From Butyricicoccus porcorum (lineage in GTDB: Bacteria; Bacillota; Clostridia; Oscillospirales; Butyricicoccaceae), in NCBI RefSeq assembly GCF_002157465.1, contig NZ_NHOC01000005.1, positions 381,134 to 445,133 on the forward strand: 64,000 nucleotides of DNA. Reading direction: 5' to 3'. The translations under genes and the position numbers were made by a program. The notes beneath the pieces were generated by a model, which did no database searches, was not told the origin of the DNA, and saw nothing but the letters and a program-made list of their open reading frames with translations. Of the stretch, positions 51,431 through 60,802 are shown piece after piece (position 1 is the first letter of the stretch; the number at the start of each line of letters is the position of its first letter).

Positions 51431-52549
51431 TTACTTCGCAGCCTTTGCAGCCTTGATGGTCTCGATCATCATCGGTACAACCTTGAACAGGTCGCCGCAG
51501 ATGCCGTAATCCGCTACGTCGAAGATCGGAGCGCCTTCGGTCTTGTTGACCGCGATGATGCACTCGGAATCCTGCATACCAGCCTTGTGCTGGATTGCAC
51601 CGGAGATACCCAGTGCGATGTACAGCTTCGGATGTACGGTCTTACCGGTCTGGCCTACCTGATGGTCGGCAGTCAGCCAGCCGCTGTCGATTGCTACACG
51701 GGAGCCGCCAACTACGCCGCCCAGAACTTCTGCCAGCTCTTCTGCCAGCTTGATGCCCTTCTCGACGTCCTTGGAGATACCACGGCCGACAGATACAACT
51801 ACGTCTGCGCCGATCAGATCTACCAGCTGCTTTGCTTCCTTGACAACTTCAACTACCTGCGTCTTGATGTCGCCGGTCTTGACAGCTACCTTCTCTACGA
51901 CAACTGCATTTGCCTTTGCTTCGTCGTACTCGCCCTTCTTCAGAACGCCCGGACGAACGGTAGACATCTGCGGACGGAAACGCGGGCAGATGATGGTTGC
52001 CATCAGATGGCCGCCGAATGCCGGACGGGTCATCTTCAGGTTGCGGTCGTCCATCTTGATGCGGCCTGCTGCTACCATCTGATCTACGTCCAGCGTGGAG
52101 TTTGCCTTCAGGAACTCTACATACTTGTTGGTGTCAACATCCAGATGCGTGCAGTCTGCGGTCAGACCGGTGTGCAGGCGAGCTGCGCAGCGCGGACCCA
52201 GGTCACGGCCGATGTTGGTTGCGCCGATCAGTACGATTTCCGGCTTCTTCTCCATGACTACATCACAGATAACATCTGCATATGCGTCGGTCGTGTAATC
52301 CTTCAGGGACGGATCGTCGCACAGGATTACCTTGTCTGCGCCATATGCGCCGATTTCCTTTGCCAGGCCTTCTACATTGTCGCCCAGCAGCAGGCCTGCC
52401 AGCTCTACGCCCAGGTCGTCTGCCAGCTTGCGGCCTTCCGATACCAGTTCAAGAACAGTGCTCTGAAGCTCGCCCTGACGCTGCTCACAGAATACCCAAA
52501 CGCCCTTGAAATTCTTCATTTCCTCTCCGGAATTCTTAAATTCAGCCAT
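51431..52549 (-). CDS. etfA: Electron transfer flavoprotein alpha subunit, copy 2
   Basis: 372 residues, same protein sequence as the gene at 47658 as far as I can compare; DNA differs only at isolated positions (for example 52208). It pairs with EtfB copy 2 and probably serves the acyl-CoA dehydrogenase at 53392. Because the two ETFs are the same, either ETF could serve either dehydrogenase. Confidence 0.94.
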   Translation of the reverse strand: MAEFKNSGEEMKNFKGVWVFCEQRQGELQSTVLELVSEGRKLADDLGVELAGLLLGDNVEGLAKEIGAYGADKVILCDDPSLKDYTTDAYADVICDVVMEKKPEIVLIGATNIGRDLGPRCAARLHTGLTADCTHLDVDTNKYVEFLKANSTLDVDQMVAAGRIKMDDRNLKMTRPAFGGHLMATIICPRFRPQMSTVRPGVLKKGEYDEAKANAVVVEKVAVKTGDIKTQVVEVVKEAKQLVDLIGADVVVSVGRGISKDVEKGIKLAEELAEVLGGVVGGSRVAIDSGWLTADHQVGQTGKTVHPKLYIALGISGAIQHKAGMQDSECIIAVNKTEGAPIFDVADYGICGDLFKVVPMMIETIKAAKAAK

Positions 52550-52568
52550 TTGTCGTTTCTCCTTTCAA

Positions 52569-53369
52569 TTAGATGATGTGCTTGGCAAGGAGCTTGTCAA
52601 CCAGTACGTCGACAGTCTTCTGGTCAGCGCCTTCGAGCATTTCGCCCTGGCCCTTCTGCGGGGGCGTAAAGGAAGCGAAGATGTTCGTCGGAGAACCCTT
52701 CAGGCCGATGGTGTCCAGCTCAATCAGCGGATCATCCTTCAGTGCGTTGAAATCAAATACGGTCATCGGCTTGCTGTAGCAATCGAAGATGCCGCCTACG
52801 CTCATGTAGCGCGGGGTGTTCAGTTCCTTGATTGCGGTCAGCAGGCACGGGGTCTGGGTCTTGATGGTCATGTAGCCATCTTCCAGCATTCTCTTGCAGG
52901 TTACCTCGGTGCCCTCTACCTTCAGGTCTGCAACGTAGGTGATCTGCGGGATGCCCAGCTTCTCTGCGATCTGCGGGCCTACCTGTGCGGTATCGCCGTC
53001 GATTGCCTGACGGCCGCACATTACGATGTCATCGGACTCTACGCCGATCTTGTTCACTGCTGCTGCCAGGATCTGGGAGGTAGCGAAGGTGTCGGAACCG
53101 CCGAATTCACGGCCGGATACCAGAACTGCCTCGTCTGCGCCCATTGCCAGGATTTCACGCAGCATGCCTTCTGCCGGGGGAGGACCCATGGTGACAACAA
53201 TAACCTTGCAGCCGGTCTGATCCTTCAGGGTCAGAGCTGCTTCGATTGCGTTCTTATCGTCCGGGTTGATGATAGCAGCCATAGAAGCGCGGTCCAGGGT
53301 GCCGTCCGGCTTGACAGCAACCTTACCAGAGGTATCCGGAACCTGCTTTACGCATACGATAACTTTCAT
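52569..53369 (-). CDS. etfB: Electron transfer flavoprotein beta subunit, copy 2
   Basis: 266 residues, same protein as at 48796; one visible silent change is near 53292. 22 nt after acd2 and 19 nt before etfA copy 2, reproducing the spacing of copy 1 exactly. Confidence 0.94.
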   Translation of the reverse strand: MKVIVCVKQVPDTSGKVAVKPDGTLDRASMAAIINPDDKNAIEAALTLKDQTGCKVIVVTMGPPPAEGMLREILAMGADEAVLVSGREFGGSDTFATSQILAAAVNKIGVESDDIVMCGRQAIDGDTAQVGPQIAEKLGIPQITYVADLKVEGTEVTCKRMLEDGYMTIKTQTPCLLTAIKELNTPRYMSVGGIFDCYSKPMTVFDFNALKDDPLIELDTIGLKGSPTNIFASFTPPQKGQGEMLEGADQKTVDVLVDKLLAKHII

Positions 53370-53391
53370 AATACTGTAATCCTCCCTATTC

Positions 53392-54537
53392 TTACTTGCC
53401 GAGTACGTTGTTTGCGATTACCATGCGCTGTACCTGGGAAGTGCCCTCGTAGATCTCGGTGATCTTGGCATCGCGCATCATGCGCTCCAGCGGGTACTCA
53501 CGGATGTAACCGTAACCGCCGAAGATCTGAAGTGCCTTGGTGGTAACGTCCATAGCGGTCTCAGCAGCGAACAGCTTAGCCATAGCAGCTTCCTTGTTAT
53601 ACGGCAGGCCATGATCCTCGTTGAATGCAGCGCGGCGAACCAGCAGGCGGGCAGCCTCAACCTGGGTCTCCATGTCAGCGATCATCCACTGCAGGCCCTG
53701 GAACTTGGACAGGGTTTTGCCGAACTGAACGCGCTCCTTCATGTACTGAACAGCCTGATCCAGTGCGCCCTGCGCAATGCCGAGTGCCTGGGAAGCGATG
53801 CCGATACGGCCGCCGTCGAGGGTGGTCATAGCGATCTTGAAGCCCTGGCCTTCCTTGCCCAGCAGACGGTCTGCCGGCAGGTGCATGTCTTCAAATACCA
53901 GCTCAGCGGTCTGGGAACCGCGGATGCCCATCTTATGCTCGATCTTGCCGATGGAGAAGCCCGGGTCGTCCTTATCAACGATGAATGCGGAAATGCCGCG
54001 GGTGCCCTTGCTCTTATCGGTCATCGCGAAGATAACGTAGGTGCTTGCAACGCCGCCGCCGGTGATGAATACCTTGGAGCCGTTGACGATGTAGGAGCCG
54101 TCCTCCTGCTTCTCAGCAACAGTCTGCTGGCCCGCAGCGTCGGTACCTGCGTTCGGCTCGGTCAGGCCGAATGCACCGGTCTTGGTGCTGCTGATGAGCG
54201 GGCGGAGCCACTTTTCCTTCTGCTCCGGCGTGCCGTACTTATAAATCGGCCATGCGCACAGGGTAGCGTGCGAGGAAATGATACAGCCAGTGGTGCCGCA
54301 GAAGCGGGATGCTTCTTCGATTGCAATCGTGTAGCAGATGGTGTCGCCGCCGGAGCCGCCGAGCTCCTTCGGGAACTGAATGCCCATCAGGCCATATTTG
54401 CGCATCTTCTCGACGGTCTCATGCGGATAACGCTCCTGCTCGTCGATTTCTGCGGCAATCGGCTCAATTTCGTTGACCGCGAATTCACGGCACATCTTCT
54501 GAACCATTGCCTGCTCTTTTGTAAGCCTAAAATCCAT
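53392..54537 (-). CDS. Acyl-CoA dehydrogenase 2 (butyryl-CoA dehydrogenase type)
   Basis: 381 residues. Starts MDFRLTKEQAMVQKMCREFA at 54537 (GGGAGG upstream); a longer frame to 54720 is AT-rich promoter DNA. Motifs: FGLTEPNAGTDAAGQ, ITGGGVASTYVIFAMTD, FGGYGYIREYPLERMMRDAK, catalytic Glu in ITEIYEGTSQVQR. Same family as acd1 but with many differences, so its substrate may differ (another short or branched acyl-CoA). It has a consensus promoter. Confidence 0.9.
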   Translation of the reverse strand: MDFRLTKEQAMVQKMCREFAVNEIEPIAAEIDEQERYPHETVEKMRKYGLMGIQFPKELGGSGGDTICYTIAIEEASRFCGTTGCIISSHATLCAWPIYKYGTPEQKEKWLRPLISSTKTGAFGLTEPNAGTDAAGQQTVAEKQEDGSYIVNGSKVFITGGGVASTYVIFAMTDKSKGTRGISAFIVDKDDPGFSIGKIEHKMGIRGSQTAELVFEDMHLPADRLLGKEGQGFKIAMTTLDGGRIGIASQALGIAQGALDQAVQYMKERVQFGKTLSKFQGLQWMIADMETQVEAARLLVRRAAFNEDHGLPYNKEAAMAKLFAAETAMDVTTKALQIFGGYGYIREYPLERMMRDAKITEIYEGTSQVQRMVIANNVLGK

Positions 54538-54679
54538 ACCAGTAAACCTCCCAAAAAAATGAATTCCAAAATATGAATACATGCGAGCATCCGGGCGATC
54601 TGGCTTTACGCCAAAATGCACGCTGCATTTCATGGAATGTGGGTTAATACATATACACACACACATGTATACGATAAAT

Positions 54680-54707
54680 ATTATATTCATTCGCAAGGGT
54701 TTGTCAA
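54680..54707 (-). promoter_or_regulatory. Consensus promoter of acd2-etfB-etfA
   Basis: Minus strand TTGACA (54702..54707), 16-nt spacer, TATAAT (54680..54685): both boxes perfect, giving a leader of about 135 nt. Confidence 0.8.
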
Positions 54708-54842
54708 GAATTTCACCCATTTATTTTGTATAAAAGAATCAATTTAACAAGAACTTACCCATCTTTTTTCATACTTATTGACAATTTGTTAATGATTTAA
54801 CAAATCTTTCGTGCAAAATATACAAATAGTGTTCAAAGCGTG

Positions 54843-54881
54843 AAAAAAGCGGCGGAATGTGTCAGTGGCACATCCCGCCGC
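54843..54881 (-). terminator. Terminator of nadE
   Basis: GCGGCGG (54849..54855) pairs with CCGCCGC (54875..54881), and the stem continues inward with ATGTG/CACAT. On the minus strand it is followed by TTTTTTC. Confidence 0.88.
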
Positions 54882-54900
54882 AAATCGCGCATTTTTCTGT

Positions 54901-56802
54901 TTACAGCTGCTCACACTGTTCCATCCACAGCGCGCTGACGGCATCTGACGGCATACGCCAGTCGCCGCGCGGCGACAGTGTGACCGTACCGACCTTCGGG
55001 CCATCCGGCAGGCAGGAACGCTTGAACTGCTGGATAAAGAAGCGGCGGACAAATGTCGTCAGCCATTTTTTGATGGTGGCATCGTCGTACACGCCCGCAA
55101 ACGCCTGCTTTGCCATGCGGAAAATCTTCTTCGGCTCCATGCCAAAGCGCAGCAGATAATACAGGAAGAAATCATGCAGCTCGTAGGGGCCGACCAGCTC
55201 CTCGGTCTTCTGCGAGATTTCGCCGTCCTTCGGCGGCAGCAGCTCCGGGGAAACCGGTGTTGCGAGCACATCGCGCAGCACGCGCCCGGTCTCACCGCCC
55301 GCCCGGTCCGCTTCATACGCGGTCAGATAACGCACCAGCGTCTTCGGAATCGAGCTGTTGACGCCGTACATCGACATGTGATCGCCGTTGTAGGTTGCCC
55401 AGCCGAGTGCCAGCTCGGACAGGTCGCCCGTACCAATGACCATGCCGCCGGTCTTGTTCGCCAGATCCATCAGCACCTGGGTGCGCTCACGCGCCTGGCC
55501 GTTTTCAAACGTGACGCTGTGGTCTTCCATATCGTGGCCGATGTCGATGAAGTGCTGCGTGACCGATGCACCGATTTCAATCGTCTTGCAGGTTGTGCCA
55601 TACGCTGCGGCCAGGGTCAGCGCATTGTTCTTCGTGCGGCTGGTCGTGCCGAAGCACGGCATCGTAACGGCAATGATGTCCCTGCGGTCGCGTCCGAGCA
55701 GATCAAATGCATGAACCGTGACGATGAGCGCAAGTGCGGAATCCAATCCGCCGGATAGTCCGACGACTGCCGTCTTCGCATGCGCATGGCGCACGCGTGT
55801 CGCAAGGCCGGTTGCCTGAAGCGTCAGAATTTCTTCGCAGCGTGCAGCGAGGTCGCCCTTGTCTGACGGCACGAACGGTGTCTGTGCAATCGGACGGGTC
55901 AGCTCGGTCTCGCGCAGCTCCATATCAAACCAGACACGGGAAACATAGCCTTCCCGGAAGGTATTCTGACGGCGGCGCTCATAAGTCAGACGTGTGACAT
56001 CGATTTCCGAAATCGTCAGACCGGTGGCAAACCGCGGCGACTGTGCCAGCAGCGTGCCATTTTCCGCAATGATATTGTGTGCGGCAAACACCAGGTCCGT
56101 GGATGACTCGCCCTGGCCTGCATCGCAGTAAATATAACCGCACAGGCCGCGGCCGGACTGCATGCAAACCAGATTGCGGCGGTATGCCGCTTTGCCGATG
56201 ATTTCATCCGAAGCGGACAGATTGAAGAGAATGGTCGCACCGGCGCAGGCCAGATCACTGGACGGCGGATTGGGTACCCACAGATCCTCACAAATCTCCG
56301 CGGAAACCGCAAAATCCGGCAGATCGGTACAGCAGAAAATCTGATTGGGATCAATGCAGAATTCCTGACCATCCCATTCGAGATATTCCTCGGTATCGTC
56401 ATCTGCTTCGGTAAAATGACGCAGCTCATAAAATTCTGTATAATTCGGGATGTTTCGCTTCGGAATCATGCCGAGAATGTTACCCTTGTGCAGAAACGCC
56501 GCACAGTTGTACAGCGTGCCGCCCACGCGTACCGGCAGACCCACAACAATCAGCATGTCCATTTCCGCAGTCTCTCCGGCAATGCGCAGCAGCTGCTGCT
56601 TTGCGCCGTCGAGCAGGATATTGTGTAAAAACAGGTCGGAACAGGTATAGCCGGTCAGACACAGCTCCGGGAAGCAGACTGCCTGCACGCCTTTTTCATT
56701 TGCCTCACGGCACAGCGCGAGGATGTTGTCCGCATTAAATGCGCAGTCTGCCACATGGATTTCCGGCGTGGCTGCCGCGACTTTGATAAATCCGTCTTTC
56801 AT
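54901..56802 (-). CDS. nadE: Glutamine-dependent NAD+ synthetase
   Basis: 633 residues, the two-domain type. The N-terminal nitrilase-like glutaminase domain has the catalytic Glu in CFPELCLTGYTC, Lys in IPKRNIPNYTEF and Cys in SAEICEDLWVPNPP. The C-terminal synthetase domain has the P-loop VVGLSGGLDSALAL. It converts nicotinate adenine dinucleotide to NAD using glutamine as nitrogen donor, with ammonia tunnelled between domains. Start at ATG 56802 with GAGGTG upstream. A TATAAT lies at 56838..56843 on the minus strand. Single-gene unit. Confidence 0.94.
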   Translation of the reverse strand: MKDGFIKVAAATPEIHVADCAFNADNILALCREANEKGVQAVCFPELCLTGYTCSDLFLHNILLDGAKQQLLRIAGETAEMDMLIVVGLPVRVGGTLYNCAAFLHKGNILGMIPKRNIPNYTEFYELRHFTEADDDTEEYLEWDGQEFCIDPNQIFCCTDLPDFAVSAEICEDLWVPNPPSSDLACAGATILFNLSASDEIIGKAAYRRNLVCMQSGRGLCGYIYCDAGQGESSTDLVFAAHNIIAENGTLLAQSPRFATGLTISEIDVTRLTYERRRQNTFREGYVSRVWFDMELRETELTRPIAQTPFVPSDKGDLAARCEEILTLQATGLATRVRHAHAKTAVVGLSGGLDSALALIVTVHAFDLLGRDRRDIIAVTMPCFGTTSRTKNNALTLAAAYGTTCKTIEIGASVTQHFIDIGHDMEDHSVTFENGQARERTQVLMDLANKTGGMVIGTGDLSELALGWATYNGDHMSMYGVNSSIPKTLVRYLTAYEADRAGGETGRVLRDVLATPVSPELLPPKDGEISQKTEELVGPYELHDFFLYYLLRFGMEPKKIFRMAKQAFAGVYDDATIKKWLTTFVRRFFIQQFKRSCLPDGPKVGTVTLSPRGDWRMPSDAVSALWMEQCEQL

Positions 56803-56944
56803 GATAGTCAGCACCTCAGGGTTTTTGTGATTCTTTTATTATACCCCAGACGCGCACAATTGAAAATATCCAATTACACGGAATCATTGCGCCAATCGGC
56901 TGCCGGCGCACAGCGCCGAAGACGGAAACAATAAAGCGGAGATG

Positions 56945-57217
56945 TCACGCATACATCACTTCCACCTCGCCCTCTGCTTCGGCATACACCTGGATCAGCC
57001 GCGAGGTGCGGCGCGTAGCGGTCTGTGGATCGCGGTCGATCAGGATATCATATGCTCCCGGCGCAATGCGCACATTGTTGACCTCATCATATGCGCCGAG
57101 CGAAACATAGATCTCTCCGCCGGTGAAATTTTTTACCTTCCATTTCAGCCCGCTGAGCTGCATGTTGAATTCCGTGACCTGTCGCGCCGGACAGCTTCTT
57201 CTCTTGCAAAAAATCAT
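56945..57217 (-). CDS. Hypothetical 90-residue protein
   Basis: Starts MIFCKRRSCPARQVTEFNMQ with AAGGTGAT just before the ATG. Strand-rich: LKWKVKNFTGGEIYVSLGAY and VRIAPGAYDILIDRDPQTAT. No signal peptide or membrane helix. Its single-domain beta-sandwich look recalls small phage or surface proteins, but no family was recognised. Isolated between nadE and a terminator. Confidence 0.6.
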   Translation of the reverse strand: MIFCKRRSCPARQVTEFNMQLSGLKWKVKNFTGGEIYVSLGAYDEVNNVRIAPGAYDILIDRDPQTATRRTSRLIQVYAEAEGEVEVMYA

Positions 57218-57317
57218 GGTATCACCTTTCGTAAAATTATTATTTCAGTATACTAAAGGTAATATTAACAGCTGGATATCATTTGTACAGGTTGATTTCT
57301 TTCCGCGCTGTGGACAA

Positions 57318-57354
57318 ATAAAAAAACCTGCCGCATGGCATCGCATGCGGCAGG
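57318..57354 (-). terminator. Terminator of the polysaccharide deacetylase gene
   Basis: CCTGCCGCAT (57327..57336) pairs with 57345..57354; on the minus strand it is followed by TTTTTTTATTTG. Confidence 0.9.
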
Positions 57355-57369
57355 CTCCGTGCATATAGA

Positions 57370-58878
57370 TCAGTTTTCGGATGTATCATTGTCCTCCGAA
57401 TCGGAGGTGTCCCCGCTGTCTGAGCTGTCAGAGCTGCTGTCCTCTTCCGGCATATCCGACGGAGTGGTTTCATCCACCTCAAAATGTACCGGACGGGTGG
57501 AGTTGGTAATTGGAAGCATATCAATGCCCGAGTCCTTCAGTTTATCAATGATTGACGGAAGTGCTTCTACCGTCTTTTCCTTTCCATAGGTGTCATGCAT
57601 GAGCAGGATGACGTCATTGCGCGAGCTGCCGCTGACCTCACTGACCGCATAATCCACCATCTGTGCAACGGTATAATTGCCGTTTTCCGCATCATGTGCA
57701 TAGGAATTCCAATCGTAATATTCAAAGCCGCGGCGCGTCATTTCACTGACAATGGCATCATAGGTGCCATGGCGCTGCATCACCGAGTTGTTGCTGCCGC
57801 CCGGGAAACGGAAGCCCTGAACACGGTAGCCGGTCAAATCATAAATTTTATCATATGCAGCGGCAAAATCGTTGAGATATCCCTCTGTCGAAGCATACAG
57901 TTGACCGTAGTCGTGATCGTTCGCATGAATGCACAGCGTGTGACCCTCATCGACAATGCGCTTGATGATATCCTCATTGCCGTCAATCTCACTGGTGACA
58001 ATGAAGAAGGTAGCTTTGACACCCTTCTCCTTGAGTACATCGAGAATGCCCGGTGTATTGGTCGAGGACGGGCCGTCGTCAAAGGTCATATAGCAGACCT
58101 TTTCCTCGCTCTCCTTGTTCGGCTTGCTCACAGCATCGGAATACAGGCCCGGATATTCGAGCGCATACGCCGGCAGCGATGTGTCGTCCTTAATCTTTTG
58201 ATACTGTTCGGATTCCTGCTGGCTTGCGGGACGGTCATCCTTCTTCTCCGGTGCTTCGGTGGAAATACCCGAACCTTGCGCTGTGGAATTTCCCCTGCCT
58301 GTCACCGCTTTGACTGCGGAAACAACCAGAACAATGGCAACGAGCAGCACAACAACGATCGTGCCAAGGCGCATCAGGCGCTTTTTGCGGCGGCGTGCCG
58401 CACGTGCCTTGCTGTTTTTTCCCTTCTTCGCGGCTGCGGGCTTTTGGCCAGCCTGCTTTGTGCCTGCTTTCTTTGTCGCATGCTTCTTGTCCAGATGTAC
58501 GGTAGCGGCAGGCTGATCCGGATGGCGGCGTTTGGCCTGTCCGTCGAGAATCGCTTCCCGCTGCATCTGTTCGACATCTGCCTGCTCCGGATGGCGGCGT
58601 TTGGCCTGTCCGTCGAGAATCGCTTCCCGCTGCATCTGTTCGACATCTGCCTGCTCCGGTTGCTCCGCAGCAGCTTCTGCCGAAGCCTCCTCCGGTTCTG
58701 CTTCCTCCTGCGGCTGTACAGGCTCATCCTGTGCAGTCGGTTCTTCCGGCGCCGGCTCATTGTCCGGCTGTTTCGTCTCATCCGTTTTTATCTGTTCCAG
58801 CACGCGCTGCAGGTCATTCAGACTGTCCTGTGCCTGCTGATGCTTTTTATCCTTGTCCGGTTCAAACTCATGTTCCAT
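57370..58878 (-). CDS. Membrane-anchored polysaccharide deacetylase with duplicated linker
   Basis: 502 residues starting MEHEFEPDKDKKHQQAQDSL. The first 160 residues are a Glu/Gln/Pro-rich cytoplasmic region with two identical 23-residue repeats (each EQADVEQMQREAILDGQAKR plus RHP), then basic KKGKNSKARAARRRKKRL and one transmembrane helix (TIVVVLLVAIVLVVSAVKAV). The NodB domain follows: YMTFDDGPSSTNTPGIL (metal-binding Asp), HANDHDYGQLY (His pair), FRFPGGSNN and ILLMHDTYGKEKTVEAL. It should de-N-acetylate extracellular peptidoglycan or a related glycan. The acidic Ser/Asp tail is unusual. Confidence 0.9.
   Translation of the reverse strand: MEHEFEPDKDKKHQQAQDSLNDLQRVLEQIKTDETKQPDNEPAPEEPTAQDEPVQPQEEAEPEEASAEAAAEQPEQADVEQMQREAILDGQAKRRHPEQADVEQMQREAILDGQAKRRHPDQPAATVHLDKKHATKKAGTKQAGQKPAAAKKGKNSKARAARRRKKRLMRLGTIVVVLLVAIVLVVSAVKAVTGRGNSTAQGSGISTEAPEKKDDRPASQQESEQYQKIKDDTSLPAYALEYPGLYSDAVSKPNKESEEKVCYMTFDDGPSSTNTPGILDVLKEKGVKATFFIVTSEIDGNEDIIKRIVDEGHTLCIHANDHDYGQLYASTEGYLNDFAAAYDKIYDLTGYRVQGFRFPGGSNNSVMQRHGTYDAIVSEMTRRGFEYYDWNSYAHDAENGNYTVAQMVDYAVSEVSGSSRNDVILLMHDTYGKEKTVEALPSIIDKLKDSGIDMLPITNSTRPVHFEVDETTPSDMPEEDSSSDSSDSGDTSDSEDNDTSEN
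58518..58655. repeat. 69-bp in-frame tandem duplication in the deacetylase gene
   Basis: Copies 58518..58586 and 58587..58655 look identical. They encode two 23-residue units in the cytoplasmic linker and probably arose by recent slippage, so repeat number may vary between strains. Confidence 0.9.
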
Positions 58879-59259
58879 GATCGTGCAAACTCCTCTCTGT
58901 CGATTTTCTATATCAGACAAACGATTCTGATTCCCCAAAGGTGTCAGTTTTCCTGCTCCAATCGTTGTCTATTATAGCCAACTCTGTCATAAAAAGCAAT
59001 GAATTTCGACAAATTTCCCATATTTCTTTCCCTTTTTCCATCCCAATGGTTTTCCTGTCGCCTATAGTACAAAAAGCCTCGCTTCTGTCTGTGTATCTTA
59101 TTGTGATTTTCTGCTCAAATTGCGCATAAATTCAGCCTTTACAATCGTCCGGACACATGATACCATGGCGATACAAGGTGGAACGTCCTTCTCCCGGATG
59201 TTTTATATTGTATTATCAATATACTTTTATACTATTTGTATTGAAAGGCGGTACTGATT
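58879..59259. other. Divergent intergenic region
   Basis: 381 bp between the deacetylase and the heme-degrading-domain gene. AT-rich, no gene recognised. A possible plus-strand promoter is TTGTAT (59208..59213), 16-nt spacer, TACTAT (59230..59235), close to the ATG at 59260. Confidence 0.5.
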
Positions 59260-59727
59260 ATGTCCATCACCAATGAATCCCTTCTGGCTCTGGAACAGGA
59301 ACTTACCTTTTCCTCTTTTTCCCGTGCGGATGCCTTCCGTCTGGGCGGGCTGATTAACGAAGAATCCGCAAAGTATCCCGCACCGCTTGCGACAGAAATT
59401 GTCATCAATGGCCTTGTCGTTTATCGGTATTTCCAGGACGGCGCCCTGCCGGACAGTGAGCTGTGGCTGGAGCGCAAGCGCAATGCAGTGGAGCTGATGC
59501 AGATGGCTTCCCTGCGTTTCGGCTGCTGGCTGGAAGAAAACGGCGAGACACTGGAGAGCCGCAAGCTGAATCCGGATGATTTCGCACCGGGCGGCGGCGG
59601 CATGCCGATTATCCTCAAGGGAACCGGTGTCATTGGTTCCGTCTGTGTTTCCGGTGAGCCGAATCATCTGGATGACCATGCCATTGTCACAACCGCTATG
59701 AAACGTCTGCTGGCAGAAAAGCAGTAA
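59260..59727 (+). CDS. Heme-degrading-domain (UPF0303/HbpS-like) protein
   Basis: 155 residues. Family features: FSSFSRADAFRLGGLINEES, IVINGLVVYRYFQDGALPDS, LWLERKRNAVELMQMASLRF and the C-terminal GTGVIGSVCVSGEPNHLDDH. The HbpS/GlcG-like fold binds small ligands; heme binding is reported for some relatives, but the role of most is unknown. SD AAAGG upstream. Ends before a perfect terminator. Confidence 0.85.
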   Translation: MSITNESLLALEQELTFSSFSRADAFRLGGLINEESAKYPAPLATEIVINGLVVYRYFQDGALPDSELWLERKRNAVELMQMASLRFGCWLEENGETLESRKLNPDDFAPGGGGMPIILKGTGVIGSVCVSGEPNHLDDHAIVTTAMKRLLAEKQ

Positions 59728-59745
59728 TGATATGCCCATTCCATC

Positions 59746-59776
59746 GGGTGCATCGAATTCGATGCACCCCTTTTTC
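59746..59776 (+). terminator. Terminator
   Basis: GGGTGCATCGAA (from 59746) is a perfect 24-bp palindrome with its continuation to 59769, followed by CTTTTTCT. Confidence 0.85.
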
Positions 59777-59915
59777 TGTAATGTATCCGGCGGAAACAGT
59801 TGAATCCCGCCCGCCTGTCCGTTATAATGAAGCAGGCAATGTGCACCGGCTCTCCTGACCCCTGCCGCTGTACTGCCGTCCTGAATTATCCCATACAACA
59901 AAAGAAGGAGATCAC

Positions 59916-60587
59916 ATGAAAAAACGAATTGTTTCTGTCCTGGCTGTCTGTGCCATGGCCATGGGCATGCTGTGCGGCTGTATGTCGGTCGCTCCCGAAC
60001 CGGAGAAACCGGAATCCGTCACGCCGGATACACCGGTTACCGGCACGTGGGTTTCCCCCGCCGGTTCGCCTCTCGACTTCAACGAAGACGGCACCTATGT
60101 TGACCACACAAAGAACAACCGCACCGGTACCTTTGCTTATGTCGCAGAAAGTGCCGACTTCAGCCTTGCCCAGCTGTTTGACAACGTGGAATATGTCACC
60201 TGTACCGCAGACAACGGCGATGAGGCAATTACGGCCGCTGTCCTGCAGGATGTCATGATTGCCTATTCCGCAAAGGATCACGCAGAACTGTATTACGTGC
60301 GCGATGGCCGCGATGCAGTCGATGCGGAATCCATTCAGGGCGAATGGATTGATGTCTATGACAAAGATTCCACAATGAGTTTTTCCGCTGACGGCAAGCT
60401 GCACGCCTTCGATGAGACATCTGACTACACGATAGAGCAGGGCGATTGCGGCACATGCGTTACAGTCAAAAGCGGCGACAGCGAAACCACCTATGCCATC
60501 GCCTCTTATGAGGACTACCTGTTCATGATATGCTGTGATTCACAAAAATTATACCTGCTCGCGCGCGAATCCGCGGCAGATCAATAA
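59916..60587 (+). CDS. Lipoprotein of unknown function
   Basis: 223 residues. Signal peptide with lipobox: MKKRIVSVLAVCAMAMGMLC then GC, with the lipidated Cys at residue 22. After a Pro/Glu linker (SVAPEPEKPESVTPDTPVTG) come two similar halves. Each starts with a G-x-W phrase (TGTWVSPAGSPLDFNEDGTY; QGEWIDVYDKDSTMSFSADG), as in small beta-barrel DUF5640-like lipoproteins. Exported and tethered outside the membrane. AGAAGGAG site upstream. Confidence 0.78.
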   Translation: MKKRIVSVLAVCAMAMGMLCGCMSVAPEPEKPESVTPDTPVTGTWVSPAGSPLDFNEDGTYVDHTKNNRTGTFAYVAESADFSLAQLFDNVEYVTCTADNGDEAITAAVLQDVMIAYSAKDHAELYYVRDGRDAVDAESIQGEWIDVYDKDSTMSFSADGKLHAFDETSDYTIEQGDCGTCVTVKSGDSETTYAIASYEDYLFMICCDSQKLYLLARESAADQ

Positions 60588-60755
60588 GACCGCATACCTC
60601 ACGCTGTTTCAGAAAAAGAATCGCCTACCGTTATGGTGTGCCCATCATCAGATACCAGATCTCACAGAGCGCGCCAACAATGACTCGATTTTCCGCTGCG
60701 ATTCAAAACATAGACTGTTGGCGGAAATGAGCCGCCCGGATTTCTCTGATAAAAC

Positions 60756-60802
60756 AAACATGCGCCCAGAACCGGCTTTGTGCTGATTCAGAGCGCATGT
60801 TT
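60756..60802. terminator. Bidirectional terminator
   Basis: AAACATGCGC (60756..60765) pairs with 60793..60802. The plus strand continues TATTTTTC and the minus strand TGTTTTATC. Located between the lipoprotein and HTH genes; the stretch 60588..60755 holds no recognised gene. Confidence 0.7.

Larger units (their letters stand above)
51160..53410. repeat. Long duplicated segment, copy 2 (etfBA with downstream repeat)
   Basis: Nearly identical to 47396..49637 at an offset of 3773 bp through the genes. It contains one extra AAAAGCGGGG unit next to the etfA stop. Homology ends abruptly at both sides: before 51160 and inside the acd2 C-terminal codons. Confidence 0.9.
54538..54900. other. Intergenic region between acd2 and nadE
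   Basis: 363 bp. Contains the acd2 leader with an alternating ATACACACACACATGTAT stretch near 54650..54671, the acd2 promoter, an AT-rich stretch with two TTTAACAA motifs and the nadE terminator at 54843..54881. Confidence 0.75.
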
